Part shown: piece after piece, positions 8,826-17,405 of the stretch
How the letters are laid out: each line of letters opens with the position of its first letter
Numbering within the stretch: the stretch's first letter is position 1
Assembly (NCBI RefSeq): GCF_004353225.1
Contig: NZ_CP037934.1
Span: forward strand, 2,914,001 to 2,978,000
Direction of reading: 5' to 3'
Length of the DNA: 64,000 bases
DNA from: Marinobacter sp. JH2
Lineage (GTDB): Bacteria > Pseudomonadota > Gammaproteobacteria > Pseudomonadales > Oleiphilaceae
Notes under the pieces: generated by a model
Database searches by the model: none
What the model was told of the DNA's origin: nothing
Seen by the model: the letters and a program-made list of their open reading frames with translations, nothing else
Program-made: the position numbers and the translations under genes

Positions 8826-10538
8826 ATGGATCCCACGTTCACACTCATCGGCGCCCTGATGCTGGTTTTCAGCATCGTCCTCAGCCCCCTTTCCAGCCGG
8901 GTCGGCATGCCGGTGCTTCTGGTATTTTTGGGTGTGGGCATGCTGATGGGCGAAGACGGTCCTGGCGGTATCGAGTTTGACGATGTCGAGCTTGCGGTCA
9001 TCATCGCAAGTTTGGCTCTGGCGGTCATCCTGCTGGATGGCGGCATGCGCACCCGGGCGGAAACCTTCCGGGTCGGCCTGAAACCGGCATTACTACTGGC
9101 CACGATGGGTGTGGCCATGACCGCCGTTGGCGCGGCCATTGTTGCCTGGTGGGTCTTCGACCTTCACTGGCTAATGGCGTTACTGATCGGTGCCATTATT
9201 TCATCCACGGACGCAGCCGCCGTATTCTCATTGTTGCAAGGTCGAGGCCTGCATCTGAACGAACGGGTGAGCGCAACCCTGGAAATCGAGTCGGGCAGCA
9301 ACGACCCGATGGCCATCTTCCTGACATTGATGCTGGTCACCCTCATCAGCGAACATCAAGACGGGGCCATTGCTTCCGGGCTGTTAATGCTGCTTCAGCA
9401 ATTTGGCATTGGCGCCCCAGCCGGCTTGCTGGGCGGCTATTTGATTGTGGCTTTGGTAAACCGGATTCATCTAACGCCTGCGCTTTATCCTCTGCTAGTA
9501 GCAGCGGCGGGGTTGGCGGTGTTCGCGGCCACCAATGCCGTGGGGGGCAGTGGCTTCTTGGCCATCTACCTAAGCGGCGTGGTTGTTGGGAACCGTCAGG
9601 TGAAAATGATGCCCCTGATCCTTCAGGTCCATGACGGACTGGCTTGGCTGGCACAGCTTTGCCTATTCCTGATTCTCGGCCTGCTGGTTAGCCCATCGGA
9701 ATTGGTTCCGCTGGTTGGAAGCGGCTTGATTCTGGCCTTCGCTCTGATCTTTGTGATCCGCCCTATTACCGTGGTTGCCACCCTTTGGCCGTTCGGTTTC
9801 AACCGGAGAGAAATTGGGTTTATCAGTTGGGTGGGTTTGCGCGGCGCAGTACCTATCGTACTTGCCCTTTTCCCTGTACTTGCCGGGTTACCAGACGCCA
9901 AGCTGGTATTCCACGCGGCCTTCTTTATCGTGCTCGTCTCGCTTCTTGTTCAGGGCACTACCATGGCGCCTCTGGCCAGAAAACTAAAACTGGAAGTACC
10001 AGCGACTGAAGCACCTTTCCGGCGGTTTCCTCTGGATGTCCCCGCCACAGGGGACCACGAACTGATGCTTTTTCCCCTTCGCGGTAAGAGCTGGAATCAG
10101 CCGAAAGAGATCAGCTTGTTGCGCCTGCCCGATCACACCGCTATCGCCGGTGTTTTTCGCAACCGTGAATGCCTTCAGCCACGTCCAGACTTAACCGTCA
10201 GCGCCGGCGATGTACTCGCACTGTTCGCAACACCCGTGGGCGTGACGGAACTCAGTAAGGTGCTCAGCACACGAGACATCCCCAAACACCTGGCGGAACG
10301 GACCTTCTTCGGGGACTTCGTGCTCAATGGAGACGCTTTGCTCGGTGATGTCGAACAGGTTTATGGCATCGAACTCAAAGAAATGCCTTCAGAGCTGACG
10401 CTCGCCAAGTGCTTTGCCCAGCGCACCAAAGGGCATCCGGTGGTCGGCGATATTGTGACCCTTGGCCCAGTTTCGTTAGTTGCCAGAGCGATTGAGGCCG
10501 ATCGTGTGACCAAAGTCGGCCTCAAAATGGAATCCTGA
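8826..10538 (+). CDS. nhaP2: K+/H+ antiporter of the CPA1 family (NhaP2/CvrA)
   Basis: 570-residue inner-membrane antiporter exchanging cytosolic K+ (and possibly Na+) for protons. About twelve membrane segments occupy residues 1-390, with the LLDGGMRT and GAIISSTDAAAVFSLL signatures of CPA1 carriers and ESGSNDPMA carrying the conserved Asn-Asp. A TrkA-C/RCK-C domain follows (about 405-480) and then a CorC/HlyC-type C-terminal domain (about 490-570), the order known for NhaP2. GGAG lies four bases before the ATG. Confidence 0.93.
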   Translation: MDPTFTLIGALMLVFSIVLSPLSSRVGMPVLLVFLGVGMLMGEDGPGGIEFDDVELAVIIASLALAVILLDGGMRTRAETFRVGLKPALLLATMGVAMTAVGAAIVAWWVFDLHWLMALLIGAIISSTDAAAVFSLLQGRGLHLNERVSATLEIESGSNDPMAIFLTLMLVTLISEHQDGAIASGLLMLLQQFGIGAPAGLLGGYLIVALVNRIHLTPALYPLLVAAAGLAVFAATNAVGGSGFLAIYLSGVVVGNRQVKMMPLILQVHDGLAWLAQLCLFLILGLLVSPSELVPLVGSGLILAFALIFVIRPITVVATLWPFGFNRREIGFISWVGLRGAVPIVLALFPVLAGLPDAKLVFHAAFFIVLVSLLVQGTTMAPLARKLKLEVPATEAPFRRFPLDVPATGDHELMLFPLRGKSWNQPKEISLLRLPDHTAIAGVFRNRECLQPRPDLTVSAGDVLALFATPVGVTELSKVLSTRDIPKHLAERTFFGDFVLNGDALLGDVEQVYGIELKEMPSELTLAKCFAQRTKGHPVVGDIVTLGPVSLVARAIEADRVTKVGLKMES

Positions 10539-10547
10539 CCGAAAACT

Positions 10548-10606
10548 GTGCAAGGGTACGTAAAGCCAAAAAATGTAACAAAATCCTCTTACCCACACCC
10601 TTGCAC
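10548..10606. repeat. 10-bp inverted repeat before the L,D-transpeptidase gene
   Basis: GTGCAAGGGT at 10548-10557 and ACCCTTGCAC at 10597-10606 are exact inverted repeats 39 bases apart. The right arm lies just upstream of an extended -10 candidate (TGCTATAAG, 10611-10619). They could be half-sites for a looped or dimeric regulator; the arms are far apart for a terminator. Confidence 0.45.
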
Positions 10607-10661
10607 CCTATGCTATAAGTTCCATGTACAAAATTTAACGTTCTGACGATAGTGCGGCTTT

Positions 10662-11210
10662 ATGATTTTTCGATCCCTTCTGCCAGTGTTATTCCTTGTT
10701 CTGCCAAGCTTAGTGGCAGCCACCGAGTTGCTAGCTCGGGCCGACGAGCGGATGATTCTGCCCGAACCCAAAGCACCTCTGTCGTTCGATATCACCGAAG
10801 TGTTGGTTAAGAAAAACGAGCGCCGCCTGTACTTGCTTAACGGTGAAGAAAAGGTAAAAAGTTACCGGATTTCGTTGGGTGACAACCCTGTCGGCCATAA
10901 GCTCTACGAAGGCGATGAACGTACGCCCGAAGGCAGCTATCTCCTTGATTGGCGCAACTCCAACAGCGATTTCTACAAATCAATTCACATCTCTTACCCC
11001 AATCCGGACGATAGAGAAGCGGCTGAAGCGTGGGGCCTGAAGCCTGGTGGAAGCATCATGATTCACGGCTTGCCCAATGACGCAGGCGATCTGGCATTCG
11101 CCTTCACGGGGCTGGACTGGACCAACGGCTGTATTGCGGTGACCAATGAAGAAATTGACGAGATCTGGGAGCTGGTTGATGACGGAACCCCGATCAGGAT
11201 TTTGCCCTAA
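10662..11210 (+). CDS. L,D-transpeptidase (YkuD domain), short form
   Basis: 182 residues with a signal peptide (FRSLLPVLFLVLPSLVAA) and a YkuD domain from about residue 45. The catalytic block shows SIMIHGLP for the conserved His and TNGCIAVTNEEIDEIW for the Cys; the usual SHGC is TNGC here, a variant known in this group. Periplasmic enzyme that could form 3-3 peptidoglycan cross-links or anchor Lpp. The next gene downstream encodes an Lpp-type lipoprotein and the one after it a second L,D-transpeptidase. Confidence 0.9.
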   Translation: MIFRSLLPVLFLVLPSLVAATELLARADERMILPEPKAPLSFDITEVLVKKNERRLYLLNGEEKVKSYRISLGDNPVGHKLYEGDERTPEGSYLLDWRNSNSDFYKSIHISYPNPDDREAAEAWGLKPGGSIMIHGLPNDAGDLAFAFTGLDWTNGCIAVTNEEIDEIWELVDDGTPIRILP

Positions 11211-11290
11211 ACGTCGCAATCGATGATTAACGCCATGACATCAGTGCATTACGTTGCTGTCATGAGCTATGCAAATTCCCGTATACGCAG

Positions 11291-11320
11291 TTAACATTTT
11301 CTTCCAGAGTGTTTTACACT
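11291..11320 (+). promoter_or_regulatory. Candidate sigma-70 promoter of the lpp-type gene
   Basis: TTAACA (11291-11296) and TACACT (11315-11320) with an 18-bp spacer. The transcript would have a leader of about 100 bases that contains a GGAAGTC/GACTTCC stem. Fits a highly expressed lipoprotein gene; motif assignment is by eye. Confidence 0.5.
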
Positions 11321-11424
11321 GTTTAACGACTCCGGTAGTCATTGCCTACTGGCTTGACTGACAGGAAGTCGTCCGACTGACTTCCGGGTCTCAGGAAATA
11401 AAACGACCAATAAGGGGATTTACT

Positions 11425-11706
11425 ATGCGTAAACTGACGATCGCTGGGTTTGCAATGGCCGCTGCTCTAACTGCAGGTTGTGCCACAACTGATCAAGCTG
11501 CTATCGACGAAGCGAATGCAACCGCAAGCTCCGCCGAGCAAACTGCTAACAACGCTCTGAACACTGCGAACAGTGCTTCCAAGTCTGCTCGCACTGCTCA
11601 GCAGACTGCTGAAGAAGCTCTGGCCGCTGCCCGTGCCGCTCAGAAGTCCGCTAACGAAGCGAACGAGCGCGCCAAGCGCATGCTGCAGCGCGCTAGCCAG
11701 AAGTAA
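11425..11706 (+). CDS. Lpp/OprI-family alanine-zipper outer-membrane lipoprotein
   Basis: 93 residues with a lipoprotein signal and lipobox LTAGC (Cys19). The mature part is a single Ala-rich coiled coil (repeats of the NTANSASKSARTAQQTAEEA type), ending KRMLQRASQK. The C-terminal Lys is the residue that L,D-transpeptidases couple to peptidoglycan in Lpp, so this is a likely wall-anchored lipoprotein. AAGGGG precedes the ATG. It is followed by a strong terminator and flanked on both sides by L,D-transpeptidase genes. Confidence 0.93.
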   Translation: MRKLTIAGFAMAAALTAGCATTDQAAIDEANATASSAEQTANNALNTANSASKSARTAQQTAEEALAAARAAQKSANEANERAKRMLQRASQK

Positions 11707-11723
11707 GGCTAACGTTTAGCACG

Positions 11724-11751
11724 AAAAAGGCCGGTAAACCGGCCTTTTTTT
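11724..11751. terminator. Bidirectional Rho-independent terminator
   Basis: GGCCGG (11729-11734), loop TAAA, CCGGCC (11739-11744), with seven T after it and five A before it. It serves the lipoprotein gene on the plus strand and the convergent L,D-transpeptidase gene on the minus strand, whose stop lies a few bases away. Confidence 0.92.
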
Positions 11752-11754
11752 GTG

Positions 11755-12813
11755 TCAGAAATACAGGGTTTGCCCGGATGTTGCGGTTTTTTCGGGCTTG
11801 GCTTTTTCCGCGCTCTCATCCGCAGCAACTTGCGTCAGCTTCTCACCGATCATTCTGGGAATCCCATCAGCCTGATCAACCGCAACCTCAATAGCCATTC
11901 GTTTGACCTGAGTATTCGGATGCTGCTTCTGGAATGCTTCGACTTTCGCCATGGTTTCACGCCATAGCTCTTCCCGATCCTCCGCCGTGTAATCTTCACG
12001 GGGACGGTGCACTTCCAGCCAGATTTCACCGCCAGAAGCTCCAACCTTCACCGGCTCACGGATCACCTGCACAGGTGTGCCCTTGGATACCTGGTAAGCG
12101 AAGCGGGAAATGTCCTCGTTATACATGCGAAAACAACCGTGGCTAACCGCCATTCCGACACCGAACTGCTTATTGGTGCCATGAATCAGATAGCCTTTTT
12201 CACTAAGCATCAGAGCGTGCGAACCCAAGGGGTTGTCCGGCCCTGGTGGAATCATCCGCGGCAGATAATCTCCGGATGCTTCATACTCCGCACGGATGCT
12301 TGCGGGTGGATACCAGGCTGGTGATTCCAGCGGCATGGTGACCTTGGCGTTGGTCAGCGGAGATGGGTTATCCTCCGTGCCTACTCCGACCGGATACACC
12401 TGCACACCGCTGTCGGTGAAATAATAGAGACGGTATTCCGCCAGATTGATTACGATACCCTCGCGATTGGAATCCGGCAGTACATACATTCTCGGCAAGG
12501 TAATATGGGTACCTTCCCCCGGTAACCACGGATCAATCCCCGGATTCGCTTTTACCAGTTCCAGATACCCTAAGGCCAGCTCGTTGCCGATACCGGCAAA
12601 GGTATCTTCATAGGCGGTGGTGAACACCTGCAGATCACCGGCCAGATCGCCGTTCAGGGAAAAGGTAGGCACGCGGGGTGAGCGATCAACCTTGGCGCCG
12701 TTCGCATCCTTAGACGTTCCAGCAGGCGATGCCTGGCTGGTTGCGGCCGCCGCCAGCATGGGAGCCCATAGAGCAAGGCTCAGCACCAGAGAAACAACGT
12801 ATTTCAACAGCAT
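11755..12813 (-). CDS. L,D-transpeptidase, long form (ErfK/YbiS type)
   Basis: 352 residues from the ATG at 12813, which has GGAG close upstream and gives a normal signal peptide (LLKYVVSLVLSLALWAPMLAAA); the open frame extends further to 12909 without a better start. After a LysM-like segment (NPGIDPWLPGEGTHITLP) comes the YkuD domain with YLIHGTNKQFGVG and the catalytic SHGCFRMYNEDI. The C-terminal tail carries charged residues to SGQTLYF. Periplasmic; the family includes the enzymes that attach Lpp to peptidoglycan. It converges on the Lpp-type gene and shares its terminator. Confidence 0.93.
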   Translation of the reverse strand: MLLKYVVSLVLSLALWAPMLAAAATSQASPAGTSKDANGAKVDRSPRVPTFSLNGDLAGDLQVFTTAYEDTFAGIGNELALGYLELVKANPGIDPWLPGEGTHITLPRMYVLPDSNREGIVINLAEYRLYYFTDSGVQVYPVGVGTEDNPSPLTNAKVTMPLESPAWYPPASIRAEYEASGDYLPRMIPPGPDNPLGSHALMLSEKGYLIHGTNKQFGVGMAVSHGCFRMYNEDISRFAYQVSKGTPVQVIREPVKVGASGGEIWLEVHRPREDYTAEDREELWRETMAKVEAFQKQHPNTQVKRMAIEVAVDQADGIPRMIGEKLTQVAADESAEKAKPEKTATSGQTLYF

Positions 12814-13003
12814 AACACTCCACATCGGTTCAGGGCCGGTTGGTAAGACTGACCGGTACTCGGCTTCAGAGTTCATTTTGGATCGCCGGGACGCGTTCTC
12901 GTTTAACAAGAGCTGCCTATTATATCGGCATCAACCGCCGTCAACATCCATCGGCGGTGGACAATCGCGGGTATCTTGCCGTTTCGTAACGCGGAGACGC
13001 TGA

Positions 13004-14395
13004 CTAAACGCGCATTTTCCAGATCGGTATGGCCGCCAGCGCGACGAAAGTGGCGACCAACCACCAAGCGGACTCGAACGCCTGCAGCGTAGGTATACCA
13101 TTTTGATGTTCACCAAACTCGATGGTCAATGCCACCATATTCACACCCAACGCACCACCAAGCTGACGGGCAAAATTGATACTGCTGGAGCCTGCACCCA
13201 TAAGTTCCGGCGGCAATGGGTTTAAGGCACCCATTGAGAGGGCTGGCAACATAAAACCTATGCCGATACGACCAAGCACTGCCCACAACGTCAGCCAACC
13301 AAAACCGGCAAAGTGCCCTGTTGAGGCAAACAGAACCGCGGAAAGCGCAAATACGCCAATGCCGAACAACACCAAACTGCGTGCGCTCCGCTTATCCGCT
13401 AGCCGGCCGGAGAGCGGGAAGATAAAGCCAAGCACCACACCCGCAGGCAGCATCAGCAAACCTGCTTCGGTAGCCGAAAATCCCAACGTGGTTTGCACAA
13501 AAAGTGGAATGAGATAAGTAGAACCGAAAAGCGCCAGCCCAAGTGCCATAGCACCGATGGTGGCATACAGAAAAACAGGCTGTCGCAACAACGCGAGGTT
13601 CACCAGCGGATGCTTGATTGTTCGCTCACGTCTGATGAAGGTCATCATTAGAAGCAAGACCATGACGGCCTGCACAAGCAACCTAAGTTCATGGCCTTCG
13701 AGCATCTGAAGCCGTGTCAGGGTATCCAGGGTCAAGCCGACAATCGCACCCAACATCACCAACCCCGGCCAATCAAAGGCGTAACGCGCAGGCCGGGATA
13801 CAGGAACCGGCAGAAAGCGCCAGGCCATCAGAACACCCATCAAGGTCACCGGGGCAGGGGCGAACATGACATAACGCCAATTGAATTGATCGACAAGAAA
13901 ACCACCGAGCACAGGCCCCAACGCAGGCGCCAAAATGACACCCATGCCGTATATACCCATGGCCTGACCCCGCCGATCGGCCGGAAAGATTCGGAACACA
14001 AGGTACATGCCCATCGGCTGCATCAAACCCGCCATAGCACCCTGGCCCACTCGAGCAGAGATCAATTGGGCCGGGGTTTGGGCAAAACCACCGGCCACCG
14101 AAATCACAGCAAACAACGCCATTGCGATCGCGAGGGTTTTACGCACACCGAAGCGGTCAAGCAACCAAGCGGACGCCAACATGGTGGTGGTCATGGCCGC
14201 AATAAAACCGGTGGCTAACCAGTGAACGGTTCCTTGGCGCAAACCGAACTCCAGCATAATATCGTGAAGCGCGACGTTGACGACAGTCGCGCTGAGTACC
14301 GTTGCCATCGTGCCAAGTACAACAGTGGCAACAGCCAGCCACCGCCAACGTTCACCATAGCGGGCCTCAAGCCCGGCAATCGTATTATCCGCCAA
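13004..14395 (-). CDS. DHA2-family MFS multidrug efflux transporter
   Basis: 463-residue transporter with about 14 hydrophobic segments, opening with VVLGTMATVLSATVVNVALHDI (the DHA2/EmrB signature with an Asn-Val-Ala helix) and LLDRFGVRKTLAIAMALF between helices 2 and 3. Drug/H+ antiport is the family role; substrate unknown. It starts with TTG at 14395, three bases after the MarR stop, so it is translated with the regulator. No HlyD/EmrA adaptor gene is near. Confidence 0.9.
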   Translation of the reverse strand: MADNTIAGLEARYGERWRWLAVATVVLGTMATVLSATVVNVALHDIMLEFGLRQGTVHWLATGFIAAMTTTMLASAWLLDRFGVRKTLAIAMALFAVISVAGGFAQTPAQLISARVGQGAMAGLMQPMGMYLVFRIFPADRRGQAMGIYGMGVILAPALGPVLGGFLVDQFNWRYVMFAPAPVTLMGVLMAWRFLPVPVSRPARYAFDWPGLVMLGAIVGLTLDTLTRLQMLEGHELRLLVQAVMVLLLMMTFIRRERTIKHPLVNLALLRQPVFLYATIGAMALGLALFGSTYLIPLFVQTTLGFSATEAGLLMLPAGVVLGFIFPLSGRLADKRSARSLVLFGIGVFALSAVLFASTGHFAGFGWLTLWAVLGRIGIGFMLPALSMGALNPLPPELMGAGSSSINFARQLGGALGVNMVALTIEFGEHQNGIPTLQAFESAWWLVATFVALAAIPIWKMRV

Positions 14396-14398
14396 AGC

Positions 14399-14824
14399 TT
14401 ATTTCTGCGCTTCTGCGTTTTCCATGATCTTATGGAATACAGTCAGTGCGCTCTCGATCTCTTTGTCGGAAATTCCGTCGAGCATTTCTTCACGAAGCTC
14501 GTTTGCACGTTCGGTCAATTCCTCCATAAAGCTCACCCCCTCATCAGTCAGGTGCAACCTTCGGGCGCGACGGTCTTTAGGGCAGGCGCGACGCTCGATC
14601 AAATTCTGCTGCTCCAGGCTGTCCAACAGCCTAACCAACGTTGGGTTCTCGATCGCCATCAAACTGGCCAACTCTCGCTGGGTCAGACCTTCGCCACCTT
14701 CCTTCAGATAAACCATGGTGCTCCAGCGAGCTTGAGTAACTCCCAGATCTTTCAAGCGCTCATCCAGCATTTTGCGCCAGCGGCGAGTAACACGAGCAAC
14801 CGCAAACGGAAATTGATCTCTCAC
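14399..14824 (-). CDS. MarR-family transcriptional regulator
   Basis: 141 residues from the GTG at 14824, which has AGGAG eight bases upstream; a GTG nine bases earlier is possible. Winged helix-turn-helix of MarR type: LTQRELASLMAIENPTLVRLL recognition region and the DRRARRLHLTDEG wing. First gene of a two-gene unit with the DHA2 transporter, so it most likely represses its own operon and is relieved by a transported aromatic compound (inference from family). Confidence 0.93.
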   Translation of the reverse strand: MRDQFPFAVARVTRRWRKMLDERLKDLGVTQARWSTMVYLKEGGEGLTQRELASLMAIENPTLVRLLDSLEQQNLIERRACPKDRRARRLHLTDEGVSFMEELTERANELREEMLDGISDKEIESALTVFHKIMENAEAQK

Positions 14825-14967
14825 AATATTCACTCCTCAATGACGTCGCGTTTGCTTATAGATAGGGCAAGACGCTAACGGTACAAGACTTTCACCAATA
14901 GTAAGCTACCGGTTGGAATGAGAAAAGATTCAAATGCGAAACCAACCCCAAAAACGCACGAAATTCC

Positions 14968-16251
14968 CTAATGAGCGGAGCGCATCTCCTCCTGCATCGT
15001 CTCGGCTTCGGGGGACTCGCAGAATTCCTCATTCCGCGGATCAATTTCTGATAACACCGCGGAAGCTTCCGGCATCGCAGGCACAAAGTGTTCCTGTTCA
15101 TTCACCGGAACGTCATCGGTCTGCGTGATCCGGTAGCGGGTAATCACGGCCAGCAAGATTAGAAAACCAGCATTGCCGTAAAATAGTCCGGACGGACCCA
15201 ACAAGTTGACCAACTCAGCCATGGTAATAGGCCCAATCACGCTGCCGATACCGTAGCTGAGCAAGAGTGTCGCGCTGGCGGCCACAATACGATTGCTGTC
15301 CATTCGGTCGTTGGTGATCGCTACAGCAATGGGGTACAGGGTGGCGGACAAACCAGTAAACAGTCCGACCAGCAGGGTCAGCATCAACAAACTCTCTGCG
15401 CCAACCACCGCGACACCAATGGCCGCCGAACAAGCCATCAGAGCCACCCAAAACATAACTCGGCGGCGATCAAAAAAATCACAGATGCGCCCCATGGGCC
15501 ACGCCAATAACATAGCTGCGACAATTGCCGAAGCCATAAAAGTAGAAGTCTTTCCAACATCCAACCCCACCAAGGTGGCATACACCGGCCCCAGCGCGTA
15601 AAAACCACCAATCATCACCCCGCTCACCAAGGCCCCCGCGACACCTGAAAACGATTCCCGGGCCAGCTTGAACACCGACATCCGATTGGTGTGTTCTATC
15701 GCAGGCGCTTCCATTCGGGTTAGCGACAACGGAATGACGGCTAAAGTCAGCAGAATGGCGGCCAAAGAAAATGGCAAAAAGTCGGCAGGATTGCCTACAT
15801 TCACCACGAGCTGGCCACCGGCTGCCGACAGGTAAAACACAATCTGATAAACCGCGAACATGGAGCCGCGGTTGGAGTTGGTTGCGCGACTAGAAAACCA
15901 ACTTTCGATAACCACCAATACCCCCGCGACGCTGAAGCCCGACAATACTCGCAATGCCGCCCAGAAAAAGGCCGACACAGCCATCGGATACAACAACGCA
16001 GCAACGGCAGCCATTGCTGCGAAGACGGCAAACGCTCGTATATGACCCACGCGGCCTATGATGCGATGGACATAGAGGGTGCCAACGACAAATCCGATGG
16101 AATAGCACACCAGAATCCAACCGATGATATCTGGAGACACTTCCTCGATACTCAGCCGAATGCCAAGCAGCGTCATCAGAAATGCATTACCACTAACTAG
16201 AAAGACAATGCTCAGAAGCAGTGCTGATAAAGAAGCTACCATTCGGGTCAT
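14968..16251 (-). CDS. MFS transporter, YcaD-like
   Basis: 427 residues with 12 predicted membrane segments. The first half contains GWILVCYSIGFVVGTLYV and RVLSGFSVAGVLVVIESWFSSRATNSNRGSMFA in pieces typical of the YcaD group, and the central loop is short. The C-terminal 45 residues are hydrophilic and acidic. Substrate unknown. Independent of the DHA2 gene; divergent from the WYL regulator. Confidence 0.85.
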   Translation of the reverse strand: MTRMVASLSALLLSIVFLVSGNAFLMTLLGIRLSIEEVSPDIIGWILVCYSIGFVVGTLYVHRIIGRVGHIRAFAVFAAMAAVAALLYPMAVSAFFWAALRVLSGFSVAGVLVVIESWFSSRATNSNRGSMFAVYQIVFYLSAAGGQLVVNVGNPADFLPFSLAAILLTLAVIPLSLTRMEAPAIEHTNRMSVFKLARESFSGVAGALVSGVMIGGFYALGPVYATLVGLDVGKTSTFMASAIVAAMLLAWPMGRICDFFDRRRVMFWVALMACSAAIGVAVVGAESLLMLTLLVGLFTGLSATLYPIAVAITNDRMDSNRIVAASATLLLSYGIGSVIGPITMAELVNLLGPSGLFYGNAGFLILLAVITRYRITQTDDVPVNEQEHFVPAMPEASAVLSEIDPRNEEFCESPEAETMQEEMRSAH

Positions 16252-16493
16252 GACTGACTCCGCAAAATCGACAAGGTGGGCATGCTCAAGAGAAGGATAG
16301 CAGTATTATCCTTGGGCGGTTGACCAGCATTTAATCAGTCTATGGGATAGCCGAAACTAGGGAGATGCCGAGACTTGTATTACACTGGGCCTAATTTGAC
16401 ATTGTTTTACATTAATGGGCCGTAACAGACCCCTAAACCCTTAACGGGTAAGATAATTAAGAAGCTATTTTCTGGAATTGTGAGCGCCTGGTT

Positions 16494-17393
16494 ATGAAGA
16501 AAACGGATTGGCCCATTCGTTGGGATCTTTTGCTTCGCTATCGACTCATCGAAACCGTAGCACTATGGGAAGGACGCCTGACCACCAACCATATCTGCCA
16601 CAGTTTCGGCATTGGTCGCCAGCAGGCCTCCAAGGATATCAACACTTACTTGCGAGAGGTGGCACCCGGTAATCTGGTGTACGACCGGCATCTTAAAGGC
16701 TATGTGCCATCCAGCCACTTCAAGCCTGTGGTTACCCATGGCGAAGCCTCTGAATATCAGGACCTGCTTGCCCAACAGCAGAATCTCAATGATTCTCTCG
16801 CCGAGCTTGAACTGGGAATGCCCGGGAACAAGGTGATTACCGGCCCCGGCCGATACGTTGCGCCAGAAACCATGCGCGCTGTGGTCGCCGCCACTCGTTA
16901 CAAGCGTCTGCTCAAAGCCAGCTACGTTTCGCTCAGCCGCCCCGAAGCCGTTGAGAGTGTGCTCGAACCCCATTCTTTGGTGTGCGCCGGGAACAACTGG
17001 CACCTACGTGCCTGGTGCAGCTCCAACCGGGAGTTCCGTGATTTCGCGCTCAGCCGTTTTCAGAGCACCCCGGAAGCACTGCGCCAAAAAGCTCGCTATA
17101 ACGCTCAGCACGATGAAGACTGGCAGCGCCGAGTAACTCTTGATATCGCACCGGACCAACGGCTAACCGAGGCCCAGCAACAAATCGTAGCGCGTGACTA
17201 CGGCATGCAGAATGGCAGCCTGCAGGTTGAAACTCGTGCAGCCCTTGCGCCCTACGTGCTGTCACAGTTAGGCATTACCTTTGACCGCGACCACCCGGAT
17301 CCTCTGGTGCAGCAACTGGAACTGGTCAACCCAGACCAGCTAGGTTTTGGAAGCAAACGTGAACAAGCCCTTAAAGCGGTCGCCGGTCTTTAG
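16494..17393 (+). CDS. WYL-domain regulator, BrxR/CapW-like
   Basis: 299 residues in the three-part order of BrxR/CapW-type regulators: winged helix-turn-helix (about 1-85, with FGIGRQQASKDINTYL as recognition helix), a WYL domain (about 120-205, with EPHSLVCAGNNWHLRAWCS and REFRDFALSRF), and a C-terminal WCX-like region. Such proteins repress BREX, CBASS and other defence operons and respond to a nucleotide-type ligand. No defence genes are adjacent; instead the ExeM-like DNase begins 12 bp after its stop. Function here unknown. Confidence 0.85.
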   Translation: MKKTDWPIRWDLLLRYRLIETVALWEGRLTTNHICHSFGIGRQQASKDINTYLREVAPGNLVYDRHLKGYVPSSHFKPVVTHGEASEYQDLLAQQQNLNDSLAELELGMPGNKVITGPGRYVAPETMRAVVAATRYKRLLKASYVSLSRPEAVESVLEPHSLVCAGNNWHLRAWCSSNREFRDFALSRFQSTPEALRQKARYNAQHDEDWQRRVTLDIAPDQRLTEAQQQIVARDYGMQNGSLQVETRAALAPYVLSQLGITFDRDHPDPLVQQLELVNPDQLGFGSKREQALKAVAGL

Positions 17394-17405
17394 CAGACAG
17401 GCGTT

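Noticed and set aside
8507..9139. 210-codon minus-strand frame spanning the ndh-nhaP2 junction
   Set aside because: It is antisense to two clear genes and its protein shows only low-complexity Ser/Arg/Pro sequence.
13691..14218. 175-codon plus-strand frame inside the DHA2 transporter
   Set aside because: Shadow of the transporter; composition rich in His, Arg and Gln without any motif.
16391..16425. TTGACA and flanking GGGCC repeats upstream of the WYL regulator
   Set aside because: No -10 hexamer at 16-18 bp and the repeats are not a clean palindrome, so neither promoter nor operator can be supported.
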